NCBI GenBank assembly: GCA_947480375.1
Contig: CANKCX010000052.1
Location: 1-5,931, forward strand
Source of the DNA: Actinomycetota bacterium
GTDB taxonomy: Bacteria; Actinomycetota; Actinomycetes; Nanopelagicales; Nanopelagicaceae
Direction of reading: 5' to 3'
Length of the DNA stretch: 5,931 bases
Shown here in pieces: positions 1 to 5,931 of the stretch (positions are counted from its first letter, which is position 1; each line of letters starts with the position of its first letter). The translations under genes and the position numbers were made by a program. The notes below the pieces were generated by a model that did no database searches, had not been told where the DNA came from, and saw only the letters and a list, made by a program, of their open reading frames with translations.

Positions 1-762
1 TGAACCGTCTGCTGTTGGAATAGTTAAACCTAAACCTTTGCGCTGACCGATTGTGTATGTGTAAGCGCCTTTATGTTCACCAAGTTTTTTACCAGATTCA
101 TCAACGATTTCACCAACCTCGCTGCCCAAGCGATCTCGAAGCCAGCCCGCGTTATCCCCTGAAGGTACAAAACAAATATCGTGGCTATCTGGTTTATTTG
201 CAACATAGAGTCCGCGTCGTTTCGCTTCAACTCGCACCTGATCTTTAACGGTGTCGCCAAGTGGAAAATGTGCACCAGCAAGTTGTTCGGTATTTAAAAC
301 TGCTAAAACATAAGATTGATCTTTACCGGGATCAACAGCCCGATGCATCGTGCGACCCATGGAAGTTTCTACCATTTGGGCATAGTGGCCGGTTACAACA
401 CCATCGAAACCTAATCCTTTGGCGCGATCTAAAACTGCCGCAAATTTAATCTTCTCGTTGCAACGAAGACATGGGTTTGGAGTTCTTCCATCCGCATATT
501 CGGAGAGGAAATTTTCAACAACGCCATCATGAAACTCTTCGGCCATATCCCAGATATAAAACGGAATTCCAATTACATCAGCAGCGCGTCTTGCATCGTG
601 CGAATCTTCAATGGTGCAACAACCGCGGGCGCCAGAACGATATTTTTGCGGATTACTTGAAAGCGCAAGGTGAACGCCAATAACTTCATGTCCGGCTTCA
701 ACCGCACGCGCCGCAGCGACTGCAGAATCAACTCCACCACTCATGGCTGCAATTAACTTCAT
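1..762 (-). CDS. mnmA: tRNA-specific 2-thiouridylase MnmA (TrmU), partial, C-terminus off the window
   Basis: MnmA adenylates U34 of the tRNAs for Lys, Glu and Gln and replaces its 2-oxygen with sulfur delivered as persulfide. I translated 254 codons by hand, all open to the window edge. The N-terminal PP-loop for ATP is SGGVDS (residues 8-13). A conserved Gly-Cys-Cys lies at 47-49. PNPCLRCN (95-102) carries the catalytic Cys98, and DICF (195-198) carries the second catalytic Cys197. The [11 protein letters not shown] segment (236-246) marks the central domain. The family is usually about 360 residues, so roughly the last 100, the C-terminal beta-barrel, lie outside. The ATG overlaps the stop of the cysteine desulfurase upstream by one base (TAATG), which suggests translational coupling with the likely sulfur donor. 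There is no strong Shine-Dalgarno sequence. Both catalytic cysteines are intact and identification is secure. Confidence 0.97.
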   Translation of the reverse strand, partial: MKLIAAMSGGVDSAVAAARAVEAGHEVIGVHLALSSNPQKYRSGARGCCTIEDSHDARRAADVIGIPFYIWDMAEEFHDGVVENFLSEYADGRTPNPCLRCNEKIKFAAVLDRAKGLGFDGVVTGHYAQMVETSMGRTMHRAVDPGKDQSYVLAVLNTEQLAGAHFPLGDTVKDQVRVEAKRRGLYVANKPDSHDICFVPSGDNAGWLRDRLGSEVGEIVDESGKKLGEHKGAYTYTIGQRKGLGLTIPTADGS

Positions 763-1922
763 TATTTGAGCCCACCAACCACGAAAGCGTTTCTGGCACG
801 TTCAACAACGCTTGGCATAACAAGAAGGACTTGATCAATCTCTTCTTTGGTATTTGTGGTTCCGATTGAAATTCGCAGTGATGCATCTGCATCAGTTTCA
901 CTTAACCCAAGTGCCACAAGCACATGACTTGGTCTTGGAACTCCGGCGCTGCAGGCCGAACCAGCAGATGCACTTATGCCTTCGGTATCCAAAAGCAGAA
1001 GCAGTGCATCGCTTTCAGTGCCGGGGAAAGTTGCATTAACAACTCCGGGAAGTGCGGGGTCTGAAATTGAATTTATCGAAACATCAGGTACGCATTTCTT
1101 TAACCCTGAAATAAAGTAATCCCGTAATTCACGAATCTTTTTAAAGTTGGTCGCAAGATTTGCAATTGCAAATTCAGCTGCGGCGCTAAAAGCCACAATC
1201 GCTGGTGCATTTAGCGTTCCGCTTCGAATCTCGCGCTCTTGGCCGCCACCATGCAAAATTGGAGTTAGATCAAGGCCGCGCTGCAAGATTAGAGCAGCAA
1301 CTCCAAGTGGGCCACCAACTTTGTGAGCGCTGATAGTTGCAGCCGTAACTCCTAGCGCAGCGAAGTTAAATTCTACTTTTCCAAAGCTCTGTACTGCATC
1401 GGTATGCACTGGGATTCCGTTAGCAATTTTTACAACTTCGGCAATTGGCTGGATAGATCCAAGTTCATTATTTGAATGCATAACGCTTATTACGGCAATT
1501 TCGCCGCCTCTTGTGGCCACAATATTTCGTAGGAAATCTAAATCGATAACACCGGCTTTAGTAATAGGAATCAATATTTGTTCGGCGCCTTCGTGTTCGA
1601 CCAGCCATTCAACTGGATCCAAGATTGCATGATGTTCGAAGGCTGAAGTAACAATTACATTGCGCTCTGGTGCCTGCCAGAAAAATCCTTTAATCGCTAG
1701 ATTATTTGCTTCGGTACCTGATCCGGTGAAAATAACTTCGGATGGGTTTGCGCCAATTAATTCTGATAATTTATGACGAGCATCTTCAACATCCTTGCGA
1801 ACTTCGCGCCCTGGGTTATGAACACTTGAAGCGTTTCCAACTTTGCGCATCTGGTTATTTAGCGCCGTAATTGCAGCGTCGTTGATCGGTGCGGTCGCCG
1901 CATGATCAAGGTAAATAGCCAT
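762..1922 (-). CDS. iscS: cysteine desulfurase, NifS/IscS family (PLP-dependent)
   Basis: This cytoplasmic PLP enzyme removes sulfur from L-cysteine as an enzyme-bound persulfide, giving alanine. From the chosen ATG it has 386 residues, normal for the family. YLDHAATAP (4-12) is the typical N-terminus. His97 in EHH would stack on PLP, HTDAVQS (173-179) holds the PLP-contacting Asp and Gln, Lys201 in [10 protein letters not shown] is the Schiff-base lysine, [14 protein letters not shown] (225-238) is the family signature, and Cys324 in GSACSAG is the persulfide carrier. An upstream TTG at 1943 would add seven residues. I preferred the ATG because the family begins just before YLDHAAT and a promoter-like hexamer sits at leaderless spacing from it. 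It lies 36 bp after etfA and overlaps mnmA by one base, so supplying sulfur to MnmA is the likely main job. A wider role in Fe-S assembly cannot be excluded, and the symbol iscS is used loosely. Confidence 0.95.
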   Translation of the reverse strand: MAIYLDHAATAPINDAAITALNNQMRKVGNASSVHNPGREVRKDVEDARHKLSELIGANPSEVIFTGSGTEANNLAIKGFFWQAPERNVIVTSAFEHHAILDPVEWLVEHEGAEQILIPITKAGVIDLDFLRNIVATRGGEIAVISVMHSNNELGSIQPIAEVVKIANGIPVHTDAVQSFGKVEFNFAALGVTAATISAHKVGGPLGVAALILQRGLDLTPILHGGGQEREIRSGTLNAPAIVAFSAAAEFAIANLATNFKKIRELRDYFISGLKKCVPDVSINSISDPALPGVVNATFPGTESDALLLLLDTEGISASAGSACSAGVPRPSHVLVALGLSETDADASLRISIGTTNTKEEIDQVLLVMPSVVERARNAFVVGGLK

Positions 1923-1928
1923 GCCGCA

Positions 1929-1934
1929 AGGATA
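1929..1934 (-). promoter_or_regulatory. putative leaderless-type -10 element for the cysteine desulfurase
   Basis: On the minus strand TATCCT is followed by six bases (TGCGGC) and then the desulfurase ATG. Its last T is therefore seven bases before the A of ATG. TANNNT at this distance is the actinobacterial -10 pattern that places the transcription start on the start codon. No Shine-Dalgarno sequence is visible. A possible -35 (TTCAAA, 4 of 6 matches to TTGACA) is about 18 bases upstream, which is weak. It would give iscS-mnmA a promoter separate from etfBA. This is inference from spacing. Confidence 0.45.
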
Positions 1935-1958
1935 ACTAACCAAGCGGTTTTGTTTGAA

Positions 1959-2897
1959 TTAAGCCTGCTTCGCCGATATCGCTGTTGTTGCTTGCGGTAA
2001 TACGTTGAACAAATCGCCTACAACCCCATAATCCGCGAGTTCAAAGATTGGCGCCTCTGGATCCTTATTTATAGCAACAATCATTTTGCTGGTCTGCATG
2101 CCAGCGCGATGTTGAATTGCTCCTGATATTCCGCACGCTACATAAAGTTGTGGACTAACTGTTTTTCCGGTTTGGCCAACTTGATGAGTGTGTGGGTACC
2201 AACCCGCATCTGTCGCGGCGCGAGATGCACCAACAGCCGCACCAAGAACATCAGCAAACGCTTCAACTGGTTTGAAATCTCCATTTGTTCCGCGGCCACC
2301 AGAAACCACGATGGAAGCTTCGGTTAGTTCTGGGCGTCCACCTTTAACCATTGGTTGGGTTGATGTAACAACACCCAACTTTGCAGAATCTGAAATAGAT
2401 GGCGTGAATTCCTCAGTTGTTGGCGTGCCGGTTGCTGCTATTGGTTCAATTGAATTTGATCGAAGTGTTGCAATTGTTGTTCCGTGTGTGACAGCGGCAT
2501 GGACTGTGGTTGATCCACCAAATACTGCTTGGGTCGTTACGAGATCGGCATCGATCGAAGTTGCATCTGTAATGATTCCCGAATTTGTTGCAACTGCCAG
2601 GCGACCAGCAATCTCTTTTCCGCGAGAACTTGATGTAATCAGAACCGCGGCTGCGCCTTTGCTTGTGACAAGTTGGGCCAAAGTTTGGGCAATTGGTGCC
2701 GGTGAGAACTTTGAAATATCAATTCCGTTGCAAACAATTACATTGTCAATCGCATATGCACTTAATTGCGAAACTAACGTTGCATCAAAGACAACCGCGT
2801 TTACATTTCCAATGGCCTTCGCAAAGGTTGCAAGTTCACCAGTAGATTTAGCAACTTTGCCATCAACGGCATCTACTAAAATTAATACTTCACTCAT
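1959..2897 (-). CDS. etfA: electron transfer flavoprotein alpha subunit (EtfA/FixB)
   Basis: EtfA forms the cytoplasmic ETF heterodimer with EtfB and holds the redox-active FAD. The dimer carries electrons from acyl-CoA and related dehydrogenases towards the quinone pool. The protein has 312 residues, usual for the family. The N-terminal domain begins [14 protein letters not shown]. The C-terminal FAD domain shows VSGGRG (198-203), SRAATD (225-230), [11 protein letters not shown] (239-249), the family signature [17 protein letters not shown] (251-267) and [10 protein letters not shown] (276-285). The ATG shares one base with the etfB stop (TAATG), with no strong ribosome binding site, so translation probably depends on reinitiation after etfB. 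No key FAD motif appears to be missing. A long antisense open frame across this gene is a codon-use shadow. Confidence 0.97.
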   Translation of the reverse strand: MSEVLILVDAVDGKVAKSTGELATFAKAIGNVNAVVFDATLVSQLSAYAIDNVIVCNGIDISKFSPAPIAQTLAQLVTSKGAAAVLITSSSRGKEIAGRLAVATNSGIITDATSIDADLVTTQAVFGGSTTVHAAVTHGTTIATLRSNSIEPIAATGTPTTEEFTPSISDSAKLGVVTSTQPMVKGGRPELTEASIVVSGGRGTNGDFKPVEAFADVLGAAVGASRAATDAGWYPHTHQVGQTGKTVSPQLYVACGISGAIQHRAGMQTSKMIVAINKDPEAPIFELADYGVVGDLFNVLPQATTAISAKQA

Positions 2898-3706
2898 TAG
2901 ATAACCCGCTTTTCTGCTAGGAAATCGACCAATTTGCTGCCGCCATCGCCACCATCTTCAACTTTGACTCCGGCACTTCTGGCCGGACGAAGAACAGCGT
3001 CTCTTACGTTTGACCATGCAGCCTTGCCACCAACATCCGCAGCTGAAATTGCAATGTCTCCTAAGGCTTTAACGGTAATAGTTTTCTTTTTCGCCGCCAT
3101 AATCCCCTTAAAAGATGGATACCTTGGCTCATTAATTTTTTCAATCACACTTACTACTGCTGGGAAATTTGCTTCCATATTCTCGATACCAAATTCAGTG
3201 GATCGGGCAATTGAAATCTTTGCAGCGGATGGATCAACTGAAACGGAACCAGCAAAAGTAAGTTGAGCCCAGCCCAATCTTTCGGCAAGCATCGCAGGAA
3301 CAACACTCATTCGCGCATCGGTTGATTCGGTTCCGCAGATAACTAAATCAAAACTGCCATCAGCAATGACCTTGCTCAAAACTAAAGAGGTTGCGAGCGC
3401 ATCTGAACCGGCCAGTGCATCATCGCAAATATGGATCGCATCATCTGCGCCCATTGAAAGTGCTTTGCGAATCGCTTCAGTTGCACGATCTGGTCCCATT
3501 GAAATCAAAGTTATTGAATGTCCGCTACCTTCGCCGGCCTCTTTTGTTGGTGAGTTTGCTTCAACAATTCGCAGCGCTTCTTCAACTGCATATTCATCTA
3601 AATCATTTAAAACCGCATCAACACTTGCCCGATCTAAGACTCCGCCAGACATTTTCTTCTCAGCCCAAGAATCTGGAACTTGCTTTACGCACACTGCAAT
3701 TCTCAT
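2897..3706 (-). CDS. etfB: electron transfer flavoprotein beta subunit (EtfB/FixA)
   Basis: EtfB is the AMP-binding partner of EtfA and contacts the dehydrogenases that reduce ETF. From the chosen ATG it has 269 residues, close to the family norm of about 260. Visible landmarks are VKQVPD (7-12), [15 protein letters not shown] (33-47), GPDRA (71-75), the nucleotide-binding CGTESTD (124-130), and [16 protein letters not shown] (193-208), the conserved region that includes the dehydrogenase recognition loop. The open frame continues upstream to 3886, but those 60 residues (rich in Arg, Cys and Trp) do not look like ETF and would run into fabD on the other strand. [12 protein letters not shown] is the standard start. 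No Shine-Dalgarno sequence precedes it. A TAACAT hexamer seven bases upstream suggests a leaderless mRNA. It heads the leftward operon and overlaps etfA by one base. Confidence 0.97.
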   Translation of the reverse strand: MRIAVCVKQVPDSWAEKKMSGGVLDRASVDAVLNDLDEYAVEEALRIVEANSPTKEAGEGSGHSITLISMGPDRATEAIRKALSMGADDAIHICDDALAGSDALATSLVLSKVIADGSFDLVICGTESTDARMSVVPAMLAERLGWAQLTFAGSVSVDPSAAKISIARSTEFGIENMEANFPAVVSVIEKINEPRYPSFKGIMAAKKKTITVKALGDIAISAADVGGKAAWSNVRDAVLRPARSAGVKVEDGGDGGSKLVDFLAEKRVI

Positions 3707-3713
3707 GTGGCGA

Positions 3714-3719
3714 ATGTTA
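3714..3719 (-). promoter_or_regulatory. putative leaderless-type -10 element for etfB
   Basis: On the minus strand TAACAT is followed by seven bases (TCGCCAC) and the etfB ATG, so transcription would begin at or next to the start codon. There is no purine-rich ribosome binding site in this space. No good -35 is visible at 16-18 bp. The hexamer lies partly inside the inverted repeat at 3716-3731, so a protein bound there would block the core promoter. Inference from spacing and motif only. Confidence 0.5.
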
Positions 3720-3731
3720 CTGACCAGTAAC
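3716..3731. promoter_or_regulatory. candidate operator 1: perfect inverted repeat GTTACT-N4-AGTAAC
   Basis: GTTACT and AGTAAC are perfect 6-bp inverted arms around the spacer GACC. The repeat overlaps the proposed etfB -10 hexamer and ends ten bases before the etfB ATG. It would lie upstream of both proposed transcription starts, so it is unlikely to act as an RNA hairpin and fits a dimeric repressor site, for example of a TetR-type protein. The protein is not encoded in the window and I cannot name it. Confidence 0.5.
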
Positions 3732-3763
3732 CAAATCCGCCACCATCCAAGGTGCAATTTCAA

Positions 3764-3775
3764 TACTCGGCAGTA
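3764..3775. promoter_or_regulatory. candidate operator 2: inverted repeat TACT-N4-AGTA
   Basis: TACT and AGTA flank the spacer CGGC, the same core and spacing as the repeat at 3716-3731, with centres 46 bp apart. This copy covers 3768-3773, where the -35 element of the proposed fabD promoter would lie (17 bp before TAAACT). The arms are only 4 bp, so chance is a real possibility. The second occurrence within 100 bp and its position on a promoter are what make it worth recording. Confidence 0.35.
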
Positions 3776-3790
3776 CCCAAGGCCCAACCT

Positions 3791-3796
3791 TAAACT
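3791..3796 (+). promoter_or_regulatory. putative leaderless-type -10 element for fabD
   Basis: TAAACT is followed by six bases (TGCGCC) and the GTG start of fabD, placing the transcription start on the start codon. No Shine-Dalgarno sequence precedes the gene. No TTGACA-like -35 is visible; that position is occupied by the TACT-N4-AGTA repeat. The stretch from hexamer to start codon matches the corresponding stretch before the cysteine desulfurase at 11 of 15 positions, which gives some mutual support. Confidence 0.5.
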
Positions 3797-3802
3797 TGCG
3801 CC

Positions 3803-4735
3803 GTGCTCGCACTTCTCGCTCCAGGTCAGGGTTCCCAAACACCGGGATTCCTTTCTCCTTGGCTTGAAGATGCAACAGCGGCCCAATTAATAAGTACTTG
3901 GTCAGATGCCATCGGCTTAGATCTAACCCGCCTTGGAACCACAGCATCAGCAGATGAAATTCGCGATACTGCAAATGCCCAACCGCTCTTAGTAGCGGGT
4001 GGCCTAATTGGCGCAACCCGGTTGTTTGGTAAAGATTTTTCTAAGGTTAGTTATGTTGCCGGTCATTCGGTTGGTGAAATTACTGCAGCTGCACTTGCTG
4101 GCGCACTTGATCAAAATTCTGCAATGAAATTAGTTCATGCACGTGGTGCTCAAATGGCAATCGCAGCTAATGGTTCTGAAACCGGAATGTCTGCAGTCTT
4201 AGGTGGCGAGCGCGATGTAGTCGTCGCCGCAATTAACGCTGTAGGCCTTACTGCCGCAAATGAAAATGGTGGTGGACAAATTGTTGCCGCTGGCTCACTC
4301 ACTGCCCTTGCGAATCTCGCCGAAAATCCGCCAGAAGGATCTCGAGTTCGCGCACTTGCGGTTTCTGGCGCTTTCCATACTTCAACCATGGCACCTGCAG
4401 TTGCGCATCTTGCTTCACTTGCAGCAACGCTTACTATTTCGCAACCGAAGATTCCTTTTATTTCAAATAAAGATGGTGCAGTAGTTGAAGTTGGCCGTGA
4501 AATCTTAGATCGAATTGTTGGCCAAATTGCCGGACCTGTTCGCTGGGACCTTTGTATGGAAACTCTTGCCAAGTGTGGAGTTACGGGAATCATTGAAGTT
4601 CCACCTGCAGGAACCCTGGCTGGTTTAGTAAAGCGCGCCCAAGGTGAAATCGAAACTTTCGCACTTAAAAGCCCAGAAGATTTAACTGCCGCTGCAGAAT
4701 TTATTGCAAAGCATTCTCAGGCAGGTGCGAACTAA
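3803..4735 (+). CDS. fabD: malonyl-CoA:ACP transacylase FabD
   Basis: FabD moves malonyl from malonyl-CoA to the phosphopantetheine arm of ACP, supplying extender units for type II fatty acid synthesis in the cytoplasm. It has 310 residues, normal for the family. Visible are the N-terminal LLAPGQGSQ (4-12), the nucleophile Ser89 in GHSVGE (87-92), the carboxylate-binding Arg114 in HARGAQM, GGGQIVAAG (156-164), and His192 in GAFHTSTM as the second catalytic residue. The GTG start is chosen because it directly precedes the conserved LALLAPGQGSQ strand, and a TANNNT hexamer sits at leaderless distance. The stop overlaps the fabH ATG by one base. It heads the fabD-fabH-acpP operon. In Streptomyces a FasR regulator gene precedes fabD; here the divergent etfB takes that place. 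Confidence 0.97.
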   Translation: MLALLAPGQGSQTPGFLSPWLEDATAAQLISTWSDAIGLDLTRLGTTASADEIRDTANAQPLLVAGGLIGATRLFGKDFSKVSYVAGHSVGEITAAALAGALDQNSAMKLVHARGAQMAIAANGSETGMSAVLGGERDVVVAAINAVGLTAANENGGGQIVAAGSLTALANLAENPPEGSRVRALAVSGAFHTSTMAPAVAHLASLAATLTISQPKIPFISNKDGAVVEVGREILDRIVGQIAGPVRWDLCMETLAKCGVTGIIEVPPAGTLAGLVKRAQGEIETFALKSPEDLTAAAEFIAKHSQAGAN

Positions 4736-5757
4736 TGTCCCTAAAATTCACGCCAGAAACTCAGAACGCCCGCATCCTTTCAGTTGGCGCCTATCGCCCA
4801 CCCCGCATCGTTCCTAACTCAGAAATTGTTGGCCGCATTGATTCATCTGATGAATGGATCCAACAACGCACCGGAATTCAAACTCGCCATTTTGCTGATG
4901 CCGATGAATCACTAATCGATATGGCAGAAAAATCTGCAATCATCGCAATCAAGCGCGCAGGTTTAAGTGCCGAAGATATTGATGCAGTTATCTTTGCAAC
5001 TATTAGTTATCCATATCAGGCACCAAGCGCCGCAACTGAATTACTTGTTCGCCTTGGAAATACCAAAGCAGCAGCCTTCGATATCTCTGCCGCATGTGCT
5101 GGCTTCTGTTATGGCGTAGCCCTTGCAAATGATTTAGTTCGCAACAAGACTGCGAAAAATGTTCTGGTTATGGGAGCCGAAAAACTTTCAGACTTTACTG
5201 ATCCAGATGATCGCGCAACTGCATTCATCTTTGCTGATGGCGCTGGTTCAGTAGTAATTGGCCCATCCGAAGGAATTGGAATTGGTCCAACAGTTTGGGG
5301 CGCAAGTGCGGAAACTCGCGAAGCGATTCTCCTCGAGCCATCATTCTTAGAATTTAAAAAGCATCCAGGCAGAACTGATTTAGGTTGGCCAAATATTAAT
5401 CAGCAGGGCCAGACAGTTTTTCGTTGGGCAGTTTATGAGATTGCACCAATTGCACTTCGCGCCCTTAAAGCAGCTGGACTGACTCCAGAAACTCTTGACG
5501 CATTTATTCCACATCAAGCAAATGACCGAATCATCGAATCGCTTGTGAAATCTATGAAATTGCCAGAATCAGTTGTAGTTGCCCACGATATTCGTACCTC
5601 GGGCAACACTTCCTCCGCATCGATTCCATTGGCAATGGACGCGTTACTCGCCGAGAAGCCAGAACTTCACGGTAAGAGCGCACTTCTCATAGGATTTGGC
5701 GCAGGGCTTGTATATGCCGGCCAAGTTGTTGAACTACCATCTAAACCTAGTAACTAA
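4735..5757 (+). CDS. fabH: beta-ketoacyl-ACP synthase III (FabH)
   Basis: FabH starts fatty acid synthesis by condensing an acyl-CoA primer with malonyl-ACP. The 340 residues are slightly longer than the E. coli enzyme because of an N-terminal lead of about ten residues, as seen in actinobacterial FabH. The catalytic triad is intact: Cys121 in SAACAGFCYG, His260 in PHQAND and Asn291 in TSGNTSSASIPLA. IDSSDEWIQQRTGI (35-48) and the C-terminal GFGAGLVYAG (320-329) are further family signatures. Primer preference (acetyl or branched) cannot be read from these motifs. The ATG is in a TAATG overlap with fabD; an AGGCAGG about ten bases upstream is at best a weak ribosome binding site, so coupling to fabD is likely. 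A 44-bp gap separates it from acpP. Confidence 0.97.
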   Translation: MSLKFTPETQNARILSVGAYRPPRIVPNSEIVGRIDSSDEWIQQRTGIQTRHFADADESLIDMAEKSAIIAIKRAGLSAEDIDAVIFATISYPYQAPSAATELLVRLGNTKAAAFDISAACAGFCYGVALANDLVRNKTAKNVLVMGAEKLSDFTDPDDRATAFIFADGAGSVVIGPSEGIGIGPTVWGASAETREAILLEPSFLEFKKHPGRTDLGWPNINQQGQTVFRWAVYEIAPIALRALKAAGLTPETLDAFIPHQANDRIIESLVKSMKLPESVVVAHDIRTSGNTSSASIPLAMDALLAEKPELHGKSALLIGFGAGLVYAGQVVELPSKPSN

Positions 5758-5785
5758 CCAAGTAAATAAGGCACGATAAAGAAAT

Positions 5786-5792
5786 AAGGAGA
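5786..5792 (+). promoter_or_regulatory. strong ribosome binding site of acpP
   Basis: AAGGAGA ends nine bases before the acpP ATG, a textbook Shine-Dalgarno sequence and spacing. It is the only convincing one in the window, which fits the high protein demand for ACP compared with the other genes of its operon. It fixes the acpP start. Confidence 0.85.
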
Positions 5793-5801
5793 ACCACGAC
5801 A

Positions 5802-5931
5802 ATGGCACTAACAGTTGAAGTAGTACTAGAAGGAATCAAGGAAATCGTTGTTGAAGTTGCGGGCATTGATGCCGGCATCATTGCAATGGATAAGAAGTTC
5901 ACTGACGACCTAGATGTTGATTCACTCAGCA
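5802..5931 (+). CDS. acpP: acyl carrier protein, partial, C-terminus off the window
   Basis: ACP carries growing acyl chains on a 4'-phosphopantetheine arm and is the shared substrate of FabD and FabH. The 43 complete codons visible read MALTVEVVLEGIKEIVVEVAG at the N-terminus (helix I). The FTDDLDVDSLS segment (33-43) contains the DSL motif, with Ser41 as the expected phosphopantetheine attachment site. ACPs are usually about 80 residues, so around half is present. The gap before it has an ordinary AAGGAG site and no clear terminator, so it probably belongs to the fabD operon. In Actinobacteria fabF commonly follows, outside this window. Confidence 0.93.
   Translation, partial: MALTVEVVLEGIKEIVVEVAGIDAGIIAMDKKFTDDLDVDSLS

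Noticed and set aside
51..683. Small plus-strand open frames opposite mnmA
   Set aside because: The minus strand translates continuously as MnmA with both catalytic Cys motifs and the PP-loop, so these frames are shadows.
1923..1943. TTG start at 1943 for the cysteine desulfurase
   Set aside because: It adds seven residues absent from the usual family N-terminus and has no ribosome binding site. The ATG at 1922 fits both the family start and the leaderless spacing.
2188..2904. 238-codon open frame antisense to etfA
   Set aside because: It lies wholly opposite a gene with complete ETF-alpha signatures and shows no recognisable domain. It is a by-product of codon use in etfA.
3716..3731. Inverted repeat read as a transcription terminator or attenuator hairpin
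   Set aside because: It has short arms, no T-run on either side, and lies upstream of both proposed transcription starts, so it would not normally be in either mRNA. An operator is the better reading.
3707..3886. Upstream extension of etfB to 3886, adding 60 residues
   Set aside because: The extra residues do not resemble an ETF N-terminus, would overlap the start of fabD on the other strand, and precede the standard [12 protein letters not shown] start.
3366..3890. Plus-strand open frames over etfB and the intergenic region, and a minus-strand frame at 3717-4016
   Set aside because: They overlap well-supported genes in other frames, have low-complexity composition and no recognisable motifs.
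4150..4593. 147-codon minus-strand open frame opposite fabD
   Set aside because: It is a shadow of fabD, with no promoter, ribosome binding site or domain.
5758..5801. Terminator or promoter between fabH and acpP
   Set aside because: I saw no stem-loop with a T-run and no convincing -35/-10 pair. Only the ribosome binding site is supportable.

Overview
The window looks like a piece of chromosome from a compact, moderate- to low-GC actinobacterium. By eye the base composition is well below that of Streptomyces or Mycobacterium. Three things point to Actinobacteria: the gene order etfB-etfA-cysteine desulfurase-mnmA, which resembles the mycobacterial fixA-fixB-iscS-trmU neighbourhood; the order fabD-fabH-acpP, as in Streptomyces type II fatty acid synthesis; and the protein sequences themselves. 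The tight packing and AT-leaning composition suggest a streamlined lineage such as freshwater acI (Nanopelagicales), but that placement is inference only.

Layout. Two operons diverge from a 96-bp intergenic region at 3707-3802. Leftward on the minus strand are etfB (3706-2897), etfA (2897-1959), a NifS/IscS-type cysteine desulfurase (1922-762) and mnmA (762 to beyond the left edge, C-terminus missing). Rightward on the plus strand are fabD (3803-4735), fabH (4735-5757) and acpP (5802 to beyond the right edge). Coding density is about 97%. The only gaps between genes are 96, 44 and 36 bp. I saw no RNA genes, mobile elements, CRISPR arrays or convincing terminators.

Function. EtfAB is a soluble FAD/AMP heterodimer that takes electrons from acyl-CoA and other dehydrogenases. 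The cysteine desulfurase and MnmA together make a sulfur-transfer pair for 2-thiouridine at the tRNA wobble position. FabD, FabH and ACP load malonyl groups onto ACP and start fatty acid chains. The divergent region therefore sits between a gene pair linked to fatty acid oxidation and an operon for fatty acid synthesis.

Regulation. etfB, the desulfurase and fabD have no clear Shine-Dalgarno sequence. Each instead has a TANNNT hexamer ending 7 or 8 bases before the start codon, the expected layout for leaderless mRNAs. The divergent region also holds two TACT-N4-AGTA inverted repeats, one on the etfB core promoter and one at the -35 position of the fabD promoter. A shared regulator acting on both operons is the most interesting hypothesis here. 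Three gene junctions use one-base TAATG overlaps, and acpP alone has a strong AAGGAG ribosome binding site. The window otherwise consists of well-known housekeeping genes, and I found no evidence of a novel multi-gene system.
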